In this document: piece after piece, positions 40,210 to 48,927 of the stretch
Position numbering within the stretch: the stretch's first letter is position 1
Layout: every line of letters begins with the position of its first letter
Assembly (NCBI RefSeq): GCF_002849715.1
Contig: NZ_CP018863.1
Coordinates: 3,472,001-3,536,000 of the forward strand
Direction of reading: 5' to 3'
Source of the DNA: Arthrobacter crystallopoietes
Lineage (GTDB): Bacteria > Actinomycetota > Actinomycetes > Actinomycetales > Micrococcaceae
Length of the DNA: 64,000 nucleotides
Notes under the pieces: model-generated
What the model saw: only the letters and a program-made list of their open reading frames with translations
What the model was told of the DNA's origin: nothing
Database searches by the model: none
Program-made: the position numbers and the translations under genes

Positions 40210-40860
40210 ATGACCGAAACTACTTATAAGCCCGTCGTCGTCTGGTCCAAGCCTGAAGCCGAGCGGGCCGGCACTCCCTTGCTGGTGCTCTTCCACGGCT
40301 ACCTCTCCAACGAAGAGGACCTGATGGGCCTGGTTCCGGGGCTGCCCGAAGACTTCACCGTTGCCGCCGTCCGCGCGCCCGTCGCCCTGGGACCGGGTTT
40401 CTCCTGGTTCCCGCTGATGCACGAGCCGGATTTCTCCGTGGACAAGGTCACCAAGTCCGCCGCTGACGTGTGGTCCTGGCTGGACACCGTCAAGGACCAG
40501 CACAGCAGCGTTTCCGTCCTCGGGTTCTCCATGGGCATGGCCGTTGCCACGTCCATCATGCGCCACCGCCCCGAGGAAATCGCCGCAGTCATCGGCCTCT
40601 CCGGCTTCGTGATCCCTGCCGACGGCGACCCGTTCTTTAACGACGAGGCGGTCAAGTCGCTCAAGCCCGCAGTGTTCTGGGGCCGCGACCAGGAAGACCA
40701 GGTCATCACGCCGGACAAGATCGAGTACAGCCATGCCTGGCTCAACGAGCACGTCGACCTGACCAAGGTGCTCTATGCCAATATCGGCCACGGCATCAAC
40801 GCACAGGAACTCGCCCACGTGAAGGAATTCCTGACGTACAAGGTGCTCAACGCGAAGTAA
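40210..40860 (+). CDS. Phospholipase/carboxylesterase-type alpha/beta hydrolase
   Basis: A 216-residue single-domain esterase: the oxyanion region VLFHGYLSNEEDLMGLVPGL, the nucleophile elbow VLGFSMGMAVATSI, an Asp in the EDQVITPDK segment, and a late His in NIGHGINAQE. This matches the small carboxylesterase/phospholipase family acting on short-chain esters. It begins MTETTYKPVVVW; the frame is open upstream but crosses the promoter palindrome, so ATG 40210 is chosen. It ends before a hairpin shared with the convergent S4 gene. Confidence 0.9.
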   Translation: MTETTYKPVVVWSKPEAERAGTPLLVLFHGYLSNEEDLMGLVPGLPEDFTVAAVRAPVALGPGFSWFPLMHEPDFSVDKVTKSAADVWSWLDTVKDQHSSVSVLGFSMGMAVATSIMRHRPEEIAAVIGLSGFVIPADGDPFFNDEAVKSLKPAVFWGRDQEDQVITPDKIEYSHAWLNEHVDLTKVLYANIGHGINAQELAHVKEFLTYKVLNAK

Positions 40861-40880
40861 ACTCCCGCACGCAAACCCGT

Positions 40881-40941
40881 GCCGCCGTCGTCGTTATTTG
40901 GTTGTCAAGCTCCTGCGCTGCTGCCGAAGAACGACGGCGGC
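40881..40941. terminator. Hairpin built from two copies of the dispersed element
   Basis: GCCGCCGTCGT (40881-40891) pairs with ACGACGGCGGC (40931-40941) across a 39-base loop. Both arms are near-copies of the CTAACGACGGCGG element, here in inverted orientation (AATAACGACGACGGCGG and AGAACGACGGCGG). It lies between the convergent esterase and S4 genes, where it may act as a terminator. Confidence 0.6.
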
Positions 40942-41044
40942 GCTTGGCTTTTTACAGCGACGGCGCGGCTTGCCCGGCAGCCAGGCCGCTTGCAAGCACT
41001 GCCGCCCGGCTGAATGCAGCGCCCCGTTGAATGCAGCGCCCGGC

Positions 41045-41272
41045 CTACTCGTGAACGACGCGAACGGTTTCGCCGTTGACGGTGACCGTGTCCCCGGCGT
41101 GCAGTTGGCGGCCGCGGCGGGTCTCGATCTCCCCGTTGACCTGCACCATGCCGTGCTCGACGAACTCCTTGGCCTCGTTCCCGTCCTCGGCGAGGTTCGC
41201 CAGCTTGAGCAGTTGTCCCAGCCGGATCATGTCGTCGCGGATGGAAATGTCATTGATATCGTCAGGGGCCAT
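41045..41272 (-). CDS. Small S4-domain RNA-binding protein
   Basis: The 75-residue protein is one S4 RNA-binding domain, of the YbcJ type: MIRLGQLLKLANLAEDG, then EHGMVQVNGEIETRRGRQL and GDTVTVNGETVRV. The ATG at 41272 is the natural start; a longer open frame upstream is antisense to the neighbouring gene. It probably binds structured RNA or ribosomes; the target is unknown. Confidence 0.92.
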   Translation of the reverse strand: MAPDDINDISIRDDMIRLGQLLKLANLAEDGNEAKEFVEHGMVQVNGEIETRRGRQLHAGDTVTVNGETVRVVHE

Positions 41273-41375
41273 AGGTACATTCTGCCTGACGCGGCGGCCA
41301 TGGTGCTCGCCACATTGCGTTGGGGCTGGGTGCGTTGTGCCCGTCGCGGCCGTGCCCCTGACGTAGGGTGAAACC

Positions 41376-42383
41376 GTGCCCCACGTTCCCAGAATGCCGC
41401 TTGCGCTCGGCCTGCCGCTGGCCGTGGTGACCGGTCTCTGCATGCCTGTGCAGGGCCGGATCAACGGGGCGCTCGGAGAAGTGCTTGACGACGGGCTCGC
41501 GACCGCGGTGGTGAGTTTCGGCACCGGGCTGTTCCTCATGATCCTGATCTGTTTGCTGGTGCCCAGCGGCCGCGCCGGAGTGCGGCGCATTGCACCGGCC
41601 ATCCGGCAGAAAAAGTTCCCCCGCTGGTACCTGCTGGCCGGCCTCAGCGGCGCCTTCCTGGTGGTGAGCCAGGGCATAACCATCTCGTTGATCGGCGTCG
41701 CCCTCTTCACCGTCGCGGCCGTTACAGGGCAGTCCCTGAGCGGCCTGCTGGTAGACCGGCTTGGCTTGGGCCCTGCCGGCAAGAAACCGGTCACGATCAT
41801 GCGGGTGCTCAGCGCGCTGCTGACGGTGGCCGCGGTGGCCTGGGCCGTTTCGCCGAAATTCGCAGCCGGTTCCGACCTGAGCGACTGGCTGATCCCGGTG
41901 CTGCTGCCCTTGGCCGCCGGATTCATGCAGAGCTTCCAGCAGGCCTTCAACGGCACGCAGACGCTGCATTTCGGCTCGCCGCTGCCCGCCACCTTGGTCA
42001 ACCTCGCCGTCGGGATGGTGCTGCTGGTCGCCGCCTGGCTCGTGAAACTGGCCGTCGCCGGCGTCGGCAATCCCTTGCCGGACGAATGGTGGTACTACCT
42101 TGGCGGCCCGATCGGTTGCCTCTTCCTTGCCCTCGCTGCTGTGCTGGTCCGATCCTTGGGCGTGCTGCTGACGGGTCTTGGCATGATCGCCGGGCAGGTG
42201 CTCGGATCCCTGCTGCTGGATGTGGTGTTTCCCGCGCCCGGCACCATTATTACGACGGCGACCGTGCTGGGTACCCTGCTGACTCTCGTGGCGATGGTGC
42301 TCGCCACGCTGCCCTGGCCGCGGACGGCGTTTAGTCCGTTGCGCCGCAAAGCCCTCGTTGGAGCACGGGAGAGGAACCGATGA
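41376..42383 (+). CDS. YdcZ (DUF606)-type DMT transporter
   Basis: The 335-residue protein has about ten hydrophobic segments in two similar halves, each matching the DUF606/YdcZ pattern: GLPLAVVTGLCMPVQGRINGAL and its counterpart ending GQVLGSLLLDVVF (with MIAGQ), with FMQSFQQAFNG opening the second half. GTG 41376 follows AGGGTGAAACC. The last bases overlap the next gene by four (ATGA), so the two are translationally coupled. The transported substrate is unknown. Confidence 0.88.
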   Translation: MPHVPRMPLALGLPLAVVTGLCMPVQGRINGALGEVLDDGLATAVVSFGTGLFLMILICLLVPSGRAGVRRIAPAIRQKKFPRWYLLAGLSGAFLVVSQGITISLIGVALFTVAAVTGQSLSGLLVDRLGLGPAGKKPVTIMRVLSALLTVAAVAWAVSPKFAAGSDLSDWLIPVLLPLAAGFMQSFQQAFNGTQTLHFGSPLPATLVNLAVGMVLLVAAWLVKLAVAGVGNPLPDEWWYYLGGPIGCLFLALAAVLVRSLGVLLTGLGMIAGQVLGSLLLDVVFPAPGTIITTATVLGTLLTLVAMVLATLPWPRTAFSPLRRKALVGARERNR

Positions 42384-43510
42384 CGACGGCGGATGGCGAC
42401 TTCATGTCCTTGAGTCCCCATTTGGTGAACCTGCGGAACGGCCGGTTGGCCGCCGGCGGCCTGGCCTCGACCACGGCCGAGGAAGTGGACCGGATTTTCG
42501 AGGTCCACCTGCCCCGGTTCATCGCCGAGCATCCCGGCAGCCCTGTGCCGCTAATGTTCTGGGCGCATGGCGGTCTGGTGCCGGAGCGGACCGGCCTGGC
42601 GGCCGCGGCACATCACGTTCCCTGGTGGCTGGCCAACGGCGTCTACCCGGTCTATTTCGTCTGGGAAACAGGGCTGCTCGAAGCCCTCGGCACCAGGATT
42701 CGGAGCGGCATCGATCGGCTCCGGCCGGCGGTGCCCGTCGAAGAGGCCGCCGACAAGTTCGTCGAGTGGATCGCCAGGCATGCCGGTGGTCAGGCGATCT
42801 GGGCCGACCTCAAAGCCAGCGCAGCCCGGTCCGTTGACCACGCCGATGGCCCAAGTCCTATTGCTAACGACGGCGGCATCGGCGTCGATGAGGGCGGAGC
42901 GCGATATGTGGCGCGGAAGCTGGCGGAGTTCCTCCGGCAGAACCCTGGTGCGGTCACGCTGCACGCCGTCGGTCATAGCGCCGGGGCCATCTTCCACTCG
43001 TATTTCCTACGTGCGGCGTTCGAGGAAGGAGTGCCGGCGTTTGAGTCCTTTATTTTCCTTGACCCGGCCATCCTGATCGAGGAGTTCAAACGGGACATTG
43101 TGCCTCGCATCGGCATCGGCAACGGCAACGGCAACGGCATCGGTGCTCTGTCTACTTTTGCCCTGGGTAAACAGCGGGCGTTGGATGACGAGTGCAAGTT
43201 GCTCAACATCACCTTCTATAACAAGTCCCTCCTATGCCTGGTTCATCACGCACTGGAAGACGAAGAGGACGCGCCGTTGCTTGGACTGCAGGAAAACGTG
43301 GAAGCAGACCCCATACTGCGTGAAATGTTCGGCGGGGCGGATCCTCGGGTCCAGGCGATCTGGTCGCCACAGTTGCACGGCCCTTTGGATAGCCGTTCAG
43401 ATGCAAGGGAACACGCTGGCATCGACAGCGAGCCTGTGACCATGGAGAGCGTTGCCCGTCGCATCACCGGCCAGGAAAATATCGAAAGCTTCCCCGGCAT
43501 CCTGCCCTGA
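42380..43510 (+). CDS. Unassigned alpha/beta hydrolase-like protein
   Basis: A 376-residue cytoplasmic protein. It shows VPLMFWAHGGLVPERTG, a possible oxyanion loop, WWLANGVYPVYFVWETGLLE, and a nucleophile elbow TLHAVGHSAGAIFHSYF (G-H-S-A-G, residue about 195), so an alpha/beta hydrolase fold is likely. A late His or Asp partner cannot be assigned with confidence. I do not recognise the family by name. It overlaps the YdcZ-type transporter gene by four bases. Two repeats lie inside it: a CTAACGACGGCGG copy (reading ANDGG) and a hexanucleotide run encoding IGIGNGNGNGIG. Confidence 0.75.
   Translation: MTTADGDFMSLSPHLVNLRNGRLAAGGLASTTAEEVDRIFEVHLPRFIAEHPGSPVPLMFWAHGGLVPERTGLAAAAHHVPWWLANGVYPVYFVWETGLLEALGTRIRSGIDRLRPAVPVEEAADKFVEWIARHAGGQAIWADLKASAARSVDHADGPSPIANDGGIGVDEGGARYVARKLAEFLRQNPGAVTLHAVGHSAGAIFHSYFLRAAFEEGVPAFESFIFLDPAILIEEFKRDIVPRIGIGNGNGNGIGALSTFALGKQRALDDECKLLNITFYNKSLLCLVHHALEDEEDAPLLGLQENVEADPILREMFGGADPRVQAIWSPQLHGPLDSRSDAREHAGIDSEPVTMESVARRITGQENIESFPGILP
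42864..42876 (+). repeat. Exact copy of CTAACGACGGCGG inside the unassigned hydrolase gene
   Basis: It reads ANDGG in the gene frame, in a Gly-rich stretch (SPIANDGGIGVDEGG) between recognisable blocks. With the next four bases it matches the iclR-end copy over 17 bases (CTAACGACGGCGGCATC). Confidence 0.75.
43109..43144 (+). repeat. Hexanucleotide repeat (ATCGGC/AACGGC)x6
   Basis: Six consecutive hexamers read ATCGGC, ATCGGC, AACGGC three times, then ATCGGT, encoding IGIGNGNGNGIG. Being six bases long, unit gain or loss would keep the frame, so the length may vary between strains. Confidence 0.7.
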
Positions 43511-43675
43511 TCCCGCCGGCAGGGCGGCAGCTTGGCTGCATGGTTGCTGCCGGAGTCCTTCCCGGAGGGCTCGGAAAAACCTGTGCGGAAAAAGGATTTG
43601 AATAATTTTCATGGATCCCGTCAGACGGTGTGAATACGCGTTTGTATTGTCAGAGCCGGATGATGGACTGAGGTT

Positions 43676-44641
43676 ATGGCAGCGGAAGAGCAGTCGGCAC
43701 CGGTTTCCGGTTCCCCGGGCCCCGGACAGGAGTCCGCGGGGATGGAGGCCGGGGCGCAGGGGCTTGTGGAGCACGGGTTCTCGCTGCGCTGCCTGCAGGA
43801 GGGCCGGCCCACGACTGCCGGGCAGCGGCAGGAGGCCCTGCGGAAGGCCTTGGAGCGCCTGGATCTGCATGCTGCGCAGGACCGCAAGCGCGGCCTGGCG
43901 CACGCCCGCGAATACATTGCGGCCGGTAAACCGGCGAAGCATGCCACGATGGCCGGTTACATGGAGGAGATTTATGCCGAGGCCCGCGGCCCGGTGCTGG
44001 ATCCGCCGACGCTGGAGTCCTACGGCGAGGACCCGCTGGCCGGGCAGGAGGTCCCCGGCCGGGTCGGGGAGCCGGAGCATCTCGGTGCCTCCGCCGGGAT
44101 CGATGATTTCGCGGCCTGGGAGCGCGAGGAATCCTGGGCCTGCTGGCCGCCGTCCGGCCCGTTCCCCGCCAGTTGGGGCCCGGCCGAGGATCTCGAGGGG
44201 CTGCCCGGGGAGCTGTTCACCGAAACCCACGGGGAGTACTACGCCGAACGCCTGGCCCGGGTCACCGCCGGTACCCCCTCCGACTGGTTCAAACTCTTCC
44301 GCGCCACCGCAAACGCCAGCAACACCAACCCCGCTGATGCGGCTGATGCGGCCGACGGCGGTGATGCGGCCGGCACGAGAGTTCCCAGTTACAGTGCGTT
44401 GGATTACCGGTCGGCGGTGGAGCAGCTGGCCGCGGGCAAGAGGCTGGCGGCGTGGCTGGACGCGGGCCTGGTGCGCCTGACGCACCGGATCGGGCAGACC
44501 GCGATCGAGGAGCTGCCGCCGCGGGAGCCGGGCACGCCGCCGGCCAGCCGGGCCGGGCTGGAGGAGCTGGCGGAGCAGTCCGTGGTGAAGGAACTGGCCT
44601 GCCTGTACCGGATCACCGAGAAGCAGGCCCGCGGCCGGTGA
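43676..44641 (+). pseudogene. DUF222/13E12-type HNH protein, 5' part, cut by an IS element
   Basis: The N-terminal part of a DUF222 protein (SALDYRSAVEQLAAGKRLAAW, then RITEKQARGR). The frame ends at a TGA made by the first three bases of the inserted IS at 44639-44641. Joining codons up to 44638 directly to 46081 continues RGRYETAQDLCEHY without loss, so the insertion alone breaks the gene. DUF222-HNH genes are abundant in Arthrobacter and mycobacteria; their role is unsettled. An Ala/Asp-rich repeat (ADAADAADGGDAA) precedes the DUF222 region. Confidence 0.9.
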
Positions 44642-44697
44642 ACTGCTCCCCAGAAGTTGGACTGATAAATCAGATCCGATTTCTGGGGAGCAGTTTC

Positions 44698-45186
44698 ATG
44701 TACGCAAGCAGTTCATTATCCGAGGCCCGGCGCGCAGAAGCGGTAGCGTTGTTTGATGCAGGGTATGGGTATAAAGCCGTGGCATCACAGCTGCAGGCAA
44801 GCCATAGGGCGATCAAGAATTTGTATCATCGGTGGCGGATTCGTGGGAGTGGAGCGCTGGTGACCAAGCCGACCAAGAGAACCTTTTCGTTCGAGTTCAA
44901 ACGCGACATCGTGCGGCGCGTCCTGGCGGGCGAATCGAAGCTCGGGTTGGCGCAGGAGTTCGATCTGTCCTCGCCCCGGCTCATCGAGAATTGGCTGATC
45001 ATCTACCGCACCGAGGGTGAAGACGGGCTCCGGCCCAAGCCCAAGGGACGCCCACGAGGGACTCCCGCGAGTCCGGAGCGTCAGGAATCCGAGCTGACTA
45101 AGCTGCGCCGGGAGAATGAGCGGTTGCGGGCGGAGAACGCCTACCTGGGAAAATTGCGGGCCTTGAGGGAGCAAGGACGACGGTGA
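44698..45186 (+). CDS. IS3-family transposase OrfA (DNA-binding subunit)
   Basis: The 162-residue protein has two helix-turn-helix modules (residues about 5-45, ARRAEAVALFDAGYGYKAVA, and 60-110, FKRDIVRRVLAGESKLGLA) and a C-terminal coiled coil (SELTKLRRENERLRAENAYL) of the leucine-zipper kind used for assembly. It binds the IS ends. The ATG at 44698 is inside the left end region, about 60 bases from the tip. The stop overlaps the orfB GTG by four bases. Confidence 0.93.
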   Translation: MYASSSLSEARRAEAVALFDAGYGYKAVASQLQASHRAIKNLYHRWRIRGSGALVTKPTKRTFSFEFKRDIVRRVLAGESKLGLAQEFDLSSPRLIENWLIIYRTEGEDGLRPKPKGRPRGTPASPERQESELTKLRRENERLRAENAYLGKLRALREQGRR

Positions 45187-46037
45187 AGGTCCAAGCCGTT
45201 GTCGCCCTCAAGGCCGCGCACCCGTTGGACGTGCTGCTCGACGTCGCCGGACTCGCCCGCTCGACCTTCTTCTACCATCAGGGCCGGCTGGCCCTGCCGG
45301 ATCCGCAGGCCGGGCTGAAGACCGTGATTCGGGACGCCGTCAAGGAAGCGAAAGGCCGGTACGGCTACCGCCGTATCCATGGCGAACTGGTGAAATCCGG
45401 CTGGCAGGTCGCGAAGAAGACCGTGCTGAAGCTCATGCGCCAGCTGGGCCTTCTCAGCCATGTCCGCCGGCGCCGGCGCTACAACTCATTCAAGGGCGAA
45501 GCAGGGCAGATCGCGCCGAACCTGCTGGACCGTGACTTCGACGCGGAGGAGCCGAACGAGAAATGGGTCACCGACGTGACCGAGTTCCGCGTCGGCGAGT
45601 CCAAGGTCTACCTCTCCCCGATAATGGACCTCTTCGACCGCTCCATCGTCGCATACACATGGGGAACGTCGCCCGCACTGCAGCTGACGAACACGTCCCT
45701 GCAAGAGGCGCTGTCCACGCTCCGGCCCGGCGAGCATCCGCTGGTCCATTCAGACCAAGGATTCCAGTACCAACACGTCTCCTGGCGGAACCTGCTCGCA
45801 GGAGCCGGGGCGACGCAGTCGATGTCCCGAAAGGGAACCTGCCTGGACAACGCGGTCATCGAAGGATTCTTCGGCCACCTCAAGGAAGAGATGTTCCACC
45901 ACACCCGATATACCACCATCGACGCGTTCACCGCCGAGCTGGATGACTACATTCACTGGTACAACAACGTCAGGACCCACTCACGACTCGAGGGCTTGAG
46001 CCCGGTCGAATACCGGACCCAAGCCCTCGCAGCATAA
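45183..46037 (+). CDS. IS3-family transposase OrfB (DDE catalytic subunit)
   Basis: The 284-residue protein has the N-terminal HTH_21 region (GRYGYRRIHGELVKSGWQV) and an RNase H-like core with the catalytic triad: Asp in WVTDVTEFRV, Asp in HSDQGFQYQ, and Glu in CLDNAVIEGFFGHLKEE. The end WYNNVRTHSRLEGLSPVEYR is typical of the IS3 group. The GTG start is shared with the orfA stop (GTGA); it may be expressed by coupled restart or by frameshifting into a fused OrfAB. All three catalytic residues are intact. Confidence 0.95.
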   Translation: MKVQAVVALKAAHPLDVLLDVAGLARSTFFYHQGRLALPDPQAGLKTVIRDAVKEAKGRYGYRRIHGELVKSGWQVAKKTVLKLMRQLGLLSHVRRRRRYNSFKGEAGQIAPNLLDRDFDAEEPNEKWVTDVTEFRVGESKVYLSPIMDLFDRSIVAYTWGTSPALQLTNTSLQEALSTLRPGEHPLVHSDQGFQYQHVSWRNLLAGAGATQSMSRKGTCLDNAVIEGFFGHLKEEMFHHTRYTTIDAFTAELDDYIHWYNNVRTHSRLEGLSPVEYRTQALAA

Positions 46038-46080
46038 GGTTTTAGTTTACGAGTCCAACTTTCGGGGACCAGTTCACCGG

Positions 46081-47163
46081 TACGAGACCGCGCAGGATTT
46101 GTGCGAGCACTACCCGGGGACGCTGGCCGCGCTCACCGCCGGGGACCTGGACCTGGAGCACGCGGGGGTGATCACCCGGCAGGGCGACACCCTCCCGGAC
46201 GACGCGAAACCCGGCTTCGAGCAGGCCCTGCTCGGGGAGGCGCCGGATAAAACGCCGGGCGAGCTGCTGTACGCCGCGCGGAAGCAGCGGGAGAAATGCA
46301 ACCCGGAAACCATCGAGGTGCGCCGCGAACGCCAGGTAAAGTGCCGTGGGGTGTATGTGGAGCCGGCGGATGACGGGATGGCGTTCCTGGGCGCGTACGT
46401 GACGGCCGAGGAAGCCTACGCCGCGTATGACCGGCTCACTCAATCGGCGCGGGGCCTGCAAACCGGGACGGAGACCCGCACCGCGGGGCAGTTGCGCGCG
46501 GACGTGTTTATCGAGCTGCTGCTGAACGCGGGGATGGAGGCCGGGCCCGCGGCCGGGATCCGGCCTGAAGTCGCGCTGACCGTGCCGGTGTTCACGCTGA
46601 TGGGCCTGGACGAGGAACCGGCCACCCTCGACGGGTACGGGCCGATCCCCGCCGGCGCCGCCCGGAAGCTCTGCGAAGGTGCGACGTCGTTCTACCGGAT
46701 CCTGACGCATCCCGAGACCGGGGCCATCCTCTCCTATGGCAAAACGGTGTATCGACCGCCGGCGGATCTGGCCCGCGCGGTCCGGCACCGCGACACCACG
46801 TGCACGGCGCCGGGCTGCCATGTCCCGGCGAAGGACTGCGACCTGGACCATACGATCGATTTCCATGCCAACGGCGGGCACGGACGCACGGATTTCGGCA
46901 ACCTTGGTCCGCGCTGCGGTTCGGACCACCGGCTCAAATCGCTCGCCGGGTGGAAAGTCACCCAGACCAGGCCCGGCGAGTTCACTACCACCACGCCGGG
47001 GAACCAGACCTACACCACGAAACCCGGCGACACCGGTGCCGGGCCGCCGTCCTTCACCGACCGGGTCCTCGACGCGCTGCCCGACAACTTCCGCCGCCGC
47101 CTCAAACGCAAAAAACCACCACCACCGGAACCACCCGACGAAGAAAAAGAACCACCATTCTGA
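46081..47163 (+). pseudogene. DUF222/13E12-type HNH protein, 3' part
   Basis: The C-terminal part begins in the interrupted frame at TAC 46081 and could restart at ATG 46099. It carries the rest of the DUF222 region (GTLAALTAGDLDLEHAGV) and the HNH nuclease domain: CTAPGCHVPAKDCDLDHTID, the second H/N cluster in GRTDFGNLGPRC and final SDHRLKS. A Pro/Lys-rich tail ends the protein (KRKKPPPPEPPDEE). The HNH residues look intact, so the nuclease half may still fold if made. Confidence 0.9.
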
Positions 47164-47462
47164 CGGTGAAACAGCGGGGTGCGTTTGAGTCGCTGGACCG
47201 GGTTTGTGTTGATGGTCCTTGAGGAGCGCCTTGATCGAGCATCGGTTTCACCAAGCCGTTCTTCATCACAACCACGTCATGTCACGGCAACGGTGTCGGG
47301 GGAGTCGGCAGGACTTGGGTAGGCTAACCTTGTAGCTTCGCTACGCACTGACCTGTGCGCAAAGACCGTCCTGACTACCTGCAAACGCAGGCTCGTTCGG
47401 ATCTGCGCCCGAACCGAGCCGGACCGCACCCAGCGGCCCTGTAGAGACTGGAGAACCACCTG
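47164..47462 (+). promoter_or_regulatory. Leader region of glyS with successive hairpins
   Basis: This 299-base gap holds no gene. Three hairpins lie in a row before glyS: CGCAC/GTGCG (47344-47359), CCTGC/GCAGG (47378-47391) and GTTCGG/CCGAAC (47395-47414). The region also contains ACTTGGGTAGGCTAACCT (47313-47330), which matches 14 of 19 positions of the IdeR/DtxR iron-box consensus when aligned at 47314. The ribosome binding site before glyS is CTGGAGAACC. I see no T-box consensus. Confidence 0.45.
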
Positions 47463-48851
47463 ATGGCAGCAGCCAAATCCAAGCTTGATCCGATCATTTC
47501 GCTGGCCAAGCGCCGCGGCTTCGTGTTCCAGGCCGGTGAGATCTACGGTGGATCCCGCTCGGCATGGGACTACGGGCCTCTAGGCGTCGAGCTGAAGGAA
47601 AACATCAAGCGCCAGTGGTGGCAGACCGTTGTCCGCGGCCGCGACGACGTCGTCGGTTTGGATTCCTCGGTCATCCTGCCCCGCCAGGTATGGGAAGCAT
47701 CCGGCCACGTGGACGTCTTCAGCGATCCGCTGGTTGAGTGCCTGAGCTGTCACAAGCGTTACCGCGCGGACCACCTTGAAGAAGAATTCGAAGAGAAGAA
47801 GGGCCGCGCGCCCGAAAATGGTTTGAAGGATATCGCCTGCGCCAATTGCGGCACGAAAGGTGAATGGACTGAGCCCCAAGAATTTTCCGGTCTGCTCAAG
47901 ACTTTCCTCGGCCCGGTTGCCAGCGAAGAGGGGTTGCATTACCTGCGCCCGGAAACCGCGCAGGGCATCTTCGTGAACTTCAATAATGTGCTCACCACTT
48001 CGCGGAAGAAGCCGCCGTTCGGAATCGGCCAGATCGGCAAGAGCTTCCGTAACGAAATCACTCCCGGTAACTTCATTTTCCGCACACGTGAGTTCGAGCA
48101 GATGGAGATGGAGTTCTTCGTAGAGCCCGGAACAGATGAAGAGTGGCATAAGTACTGGATCGAGAACCGCATGCAGTGGTACACGGATCTGGGCATCGAT
48201 CCGGAGAACCTGCGTCTGTTCGAGCACCCGCTGGACAAGCTGAGCCACTACTCCAAGGGCACCACGGACATCGAATACCGCTTCGGCTTCCAGGGATCGG
48301 AATGGGGCGAGCTCGAAGGCATTGCCAACCGGACGGACTTCGACCTCTCCACCCACGCGAAGCACTCCGGCACGGATCTGAGCTACTTTAACCAGGCGAC
48401 CAACGAGCGCTACACCCCGTACGTTATCGAACCGGCTGCCGGCCTCACCCGTTCGTTCATGGCGTTCCTTGTGGACGCGTTCGCCGAAGACGAGGCTCCC
48501 AACGCCAAGGGCGGCGTGGACAAGCGCACGGTACTCAAGCTGGATCCGCGGCTGGCCCCGATCAAGGCCGCCGTACTGCCGCTGAGCCGAAACGAAGACC
48601 TGTCGCCGAAGGCCAAGGACCTCGGGGCCCAGTTGCGCCGCACCTGGAACATCGATTTCGATGACGCCGGCGCAATCGGCCGCCGCTACCGCCGTCAGGA
48701 CGAAATCGGTACGCCGTTCTGCATCACGGTTGATTTCGACACGCTTGAGGACCACGCCGTGACCATCCGCGAACGCGACTCGATGGCACAGGAGCGGGTG
48801 AGCCTGGACAAGGTCGAAGGTTACCTGGCCGCACGACTTATCGGCGCGTAA
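47463..48851 (+). CDS. glyS: Glycyl-tRNA synthetase (class II, alpha2 type)
   Basis: The 462-residue enzyme charges tRNA-Gly. It is the single-chain type used by actinobacteria and eukaryotes, unlike the GlyQ/GlyS pair. Recognisable parts are [20 protein letters not shown], the class II motif 2 region [21 protein letters not shown] cut by conserved [10 protein letters not shown], motif 3 ([17 protein letters not shown]) and the C-terminal anticodon-binding domain. It follows a structured leader and ends before a strong hairpin. Confidence 0.96.
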   Translation: MAAAKSKLDPIISLAKRRGFVFQAGEIYGGSRSAWDYGPLGVELKENIKRQWWQTVVRGRDDVVGLDSSVILPRQVWEASGHVDVFSDPLVECLSCHKRYRADHLEEEFEEKKGRAPENGLKDIACANCGTKGEWTEPQEFSGLLKTFLGPVASEEGLHYLRPETAQGIFVNFNNVLTTSRKKPPFGIGQIGKSFRNEITPGNFIFRTREFEQMEMEFFVEPGTDEEWHKYWIENRMQWYTDLGIDPENLRLFEHPLDKLSHYSKGTTDIEYRFGFQGSEWGELEGIANRTDFDLSTHAKHSGTDLSYFNQATNERYTPYVIEPAAGLTRSFMAFLVDAFAEDEAPNAKGGVDKRTVLKLDPRLAPIKAAVLPLSRNEDLSPKAKDLGAQLRRTWNIDFDDAGAIGRRYRRQDEIGTPFCITVDFDTLEDHAVTIRERDSMAQERVSLDKVEGYLAARLIGA

Positions 48852-48874
48852 CCGATCCGCGCTGAGCTTCACCC

Positions 48875-48902
48875 GGTAGGTGCCGGCAAACCGGCACCTA
48901 CC
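48875..48902 (+). terminator. Hairpin after glyS
   Basis: GGTAGGTGCCGG (48875-48886) pairs perfectly with CCGGCACCTACC (48891-48902) around a CAAA tetraloop. The 12-bp stem lies 23 bases after the glyS stop. No T-run follows, and the next gene's ribosome binding site is close, so partial read-through is likely. Confidence 0.8.
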
Positions 48903-48927
48903 TCAAGCAATTTCGCTAGGAGTAACC

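Larger units (their letters stand above)
44639..46076 (+). mobile_element. IS3-family insertion sequence, 1438 bp, complete
   Basis: The element is bounded by inverted repeats: the left end TGAACTGCTCCCCAGAAGTT and the right end read inward TGAACTGGTCCCCGAAAGTT continue to match, 22 of 25 bases overall. Both ends begin TG and finish CA, usual for the IS3 family. The 4-bp target CCGG is duplicated at 44635-44638 and 46077-46080. It carries orfA and orfB with a four-base overlap and an intact DDE transposase, so it looks recent and possibly active. Two-frame organisation and the helix-turn-helix orfA suggest the IS150 subgroup. Confidence 0.95.

Noticed and set aside
43109..43144. CRISPR-like repeat array
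   Set aside because: The units are 6 bp without spacers and lie inside a coding frame, so this is a microsatellite.
47313..47332. True iron box controlling glyS
   Set aside because: Only 14 of 19 positions match and no iron gene is present, so I left it as a weak note and did not annotate an operator.
47164..47462. T-box leader upstream of glyS
   Set aside because: The conserved T-box antiterminator sequence is absent, and actinobacterial T-boxes are mainly upstream of ileS.
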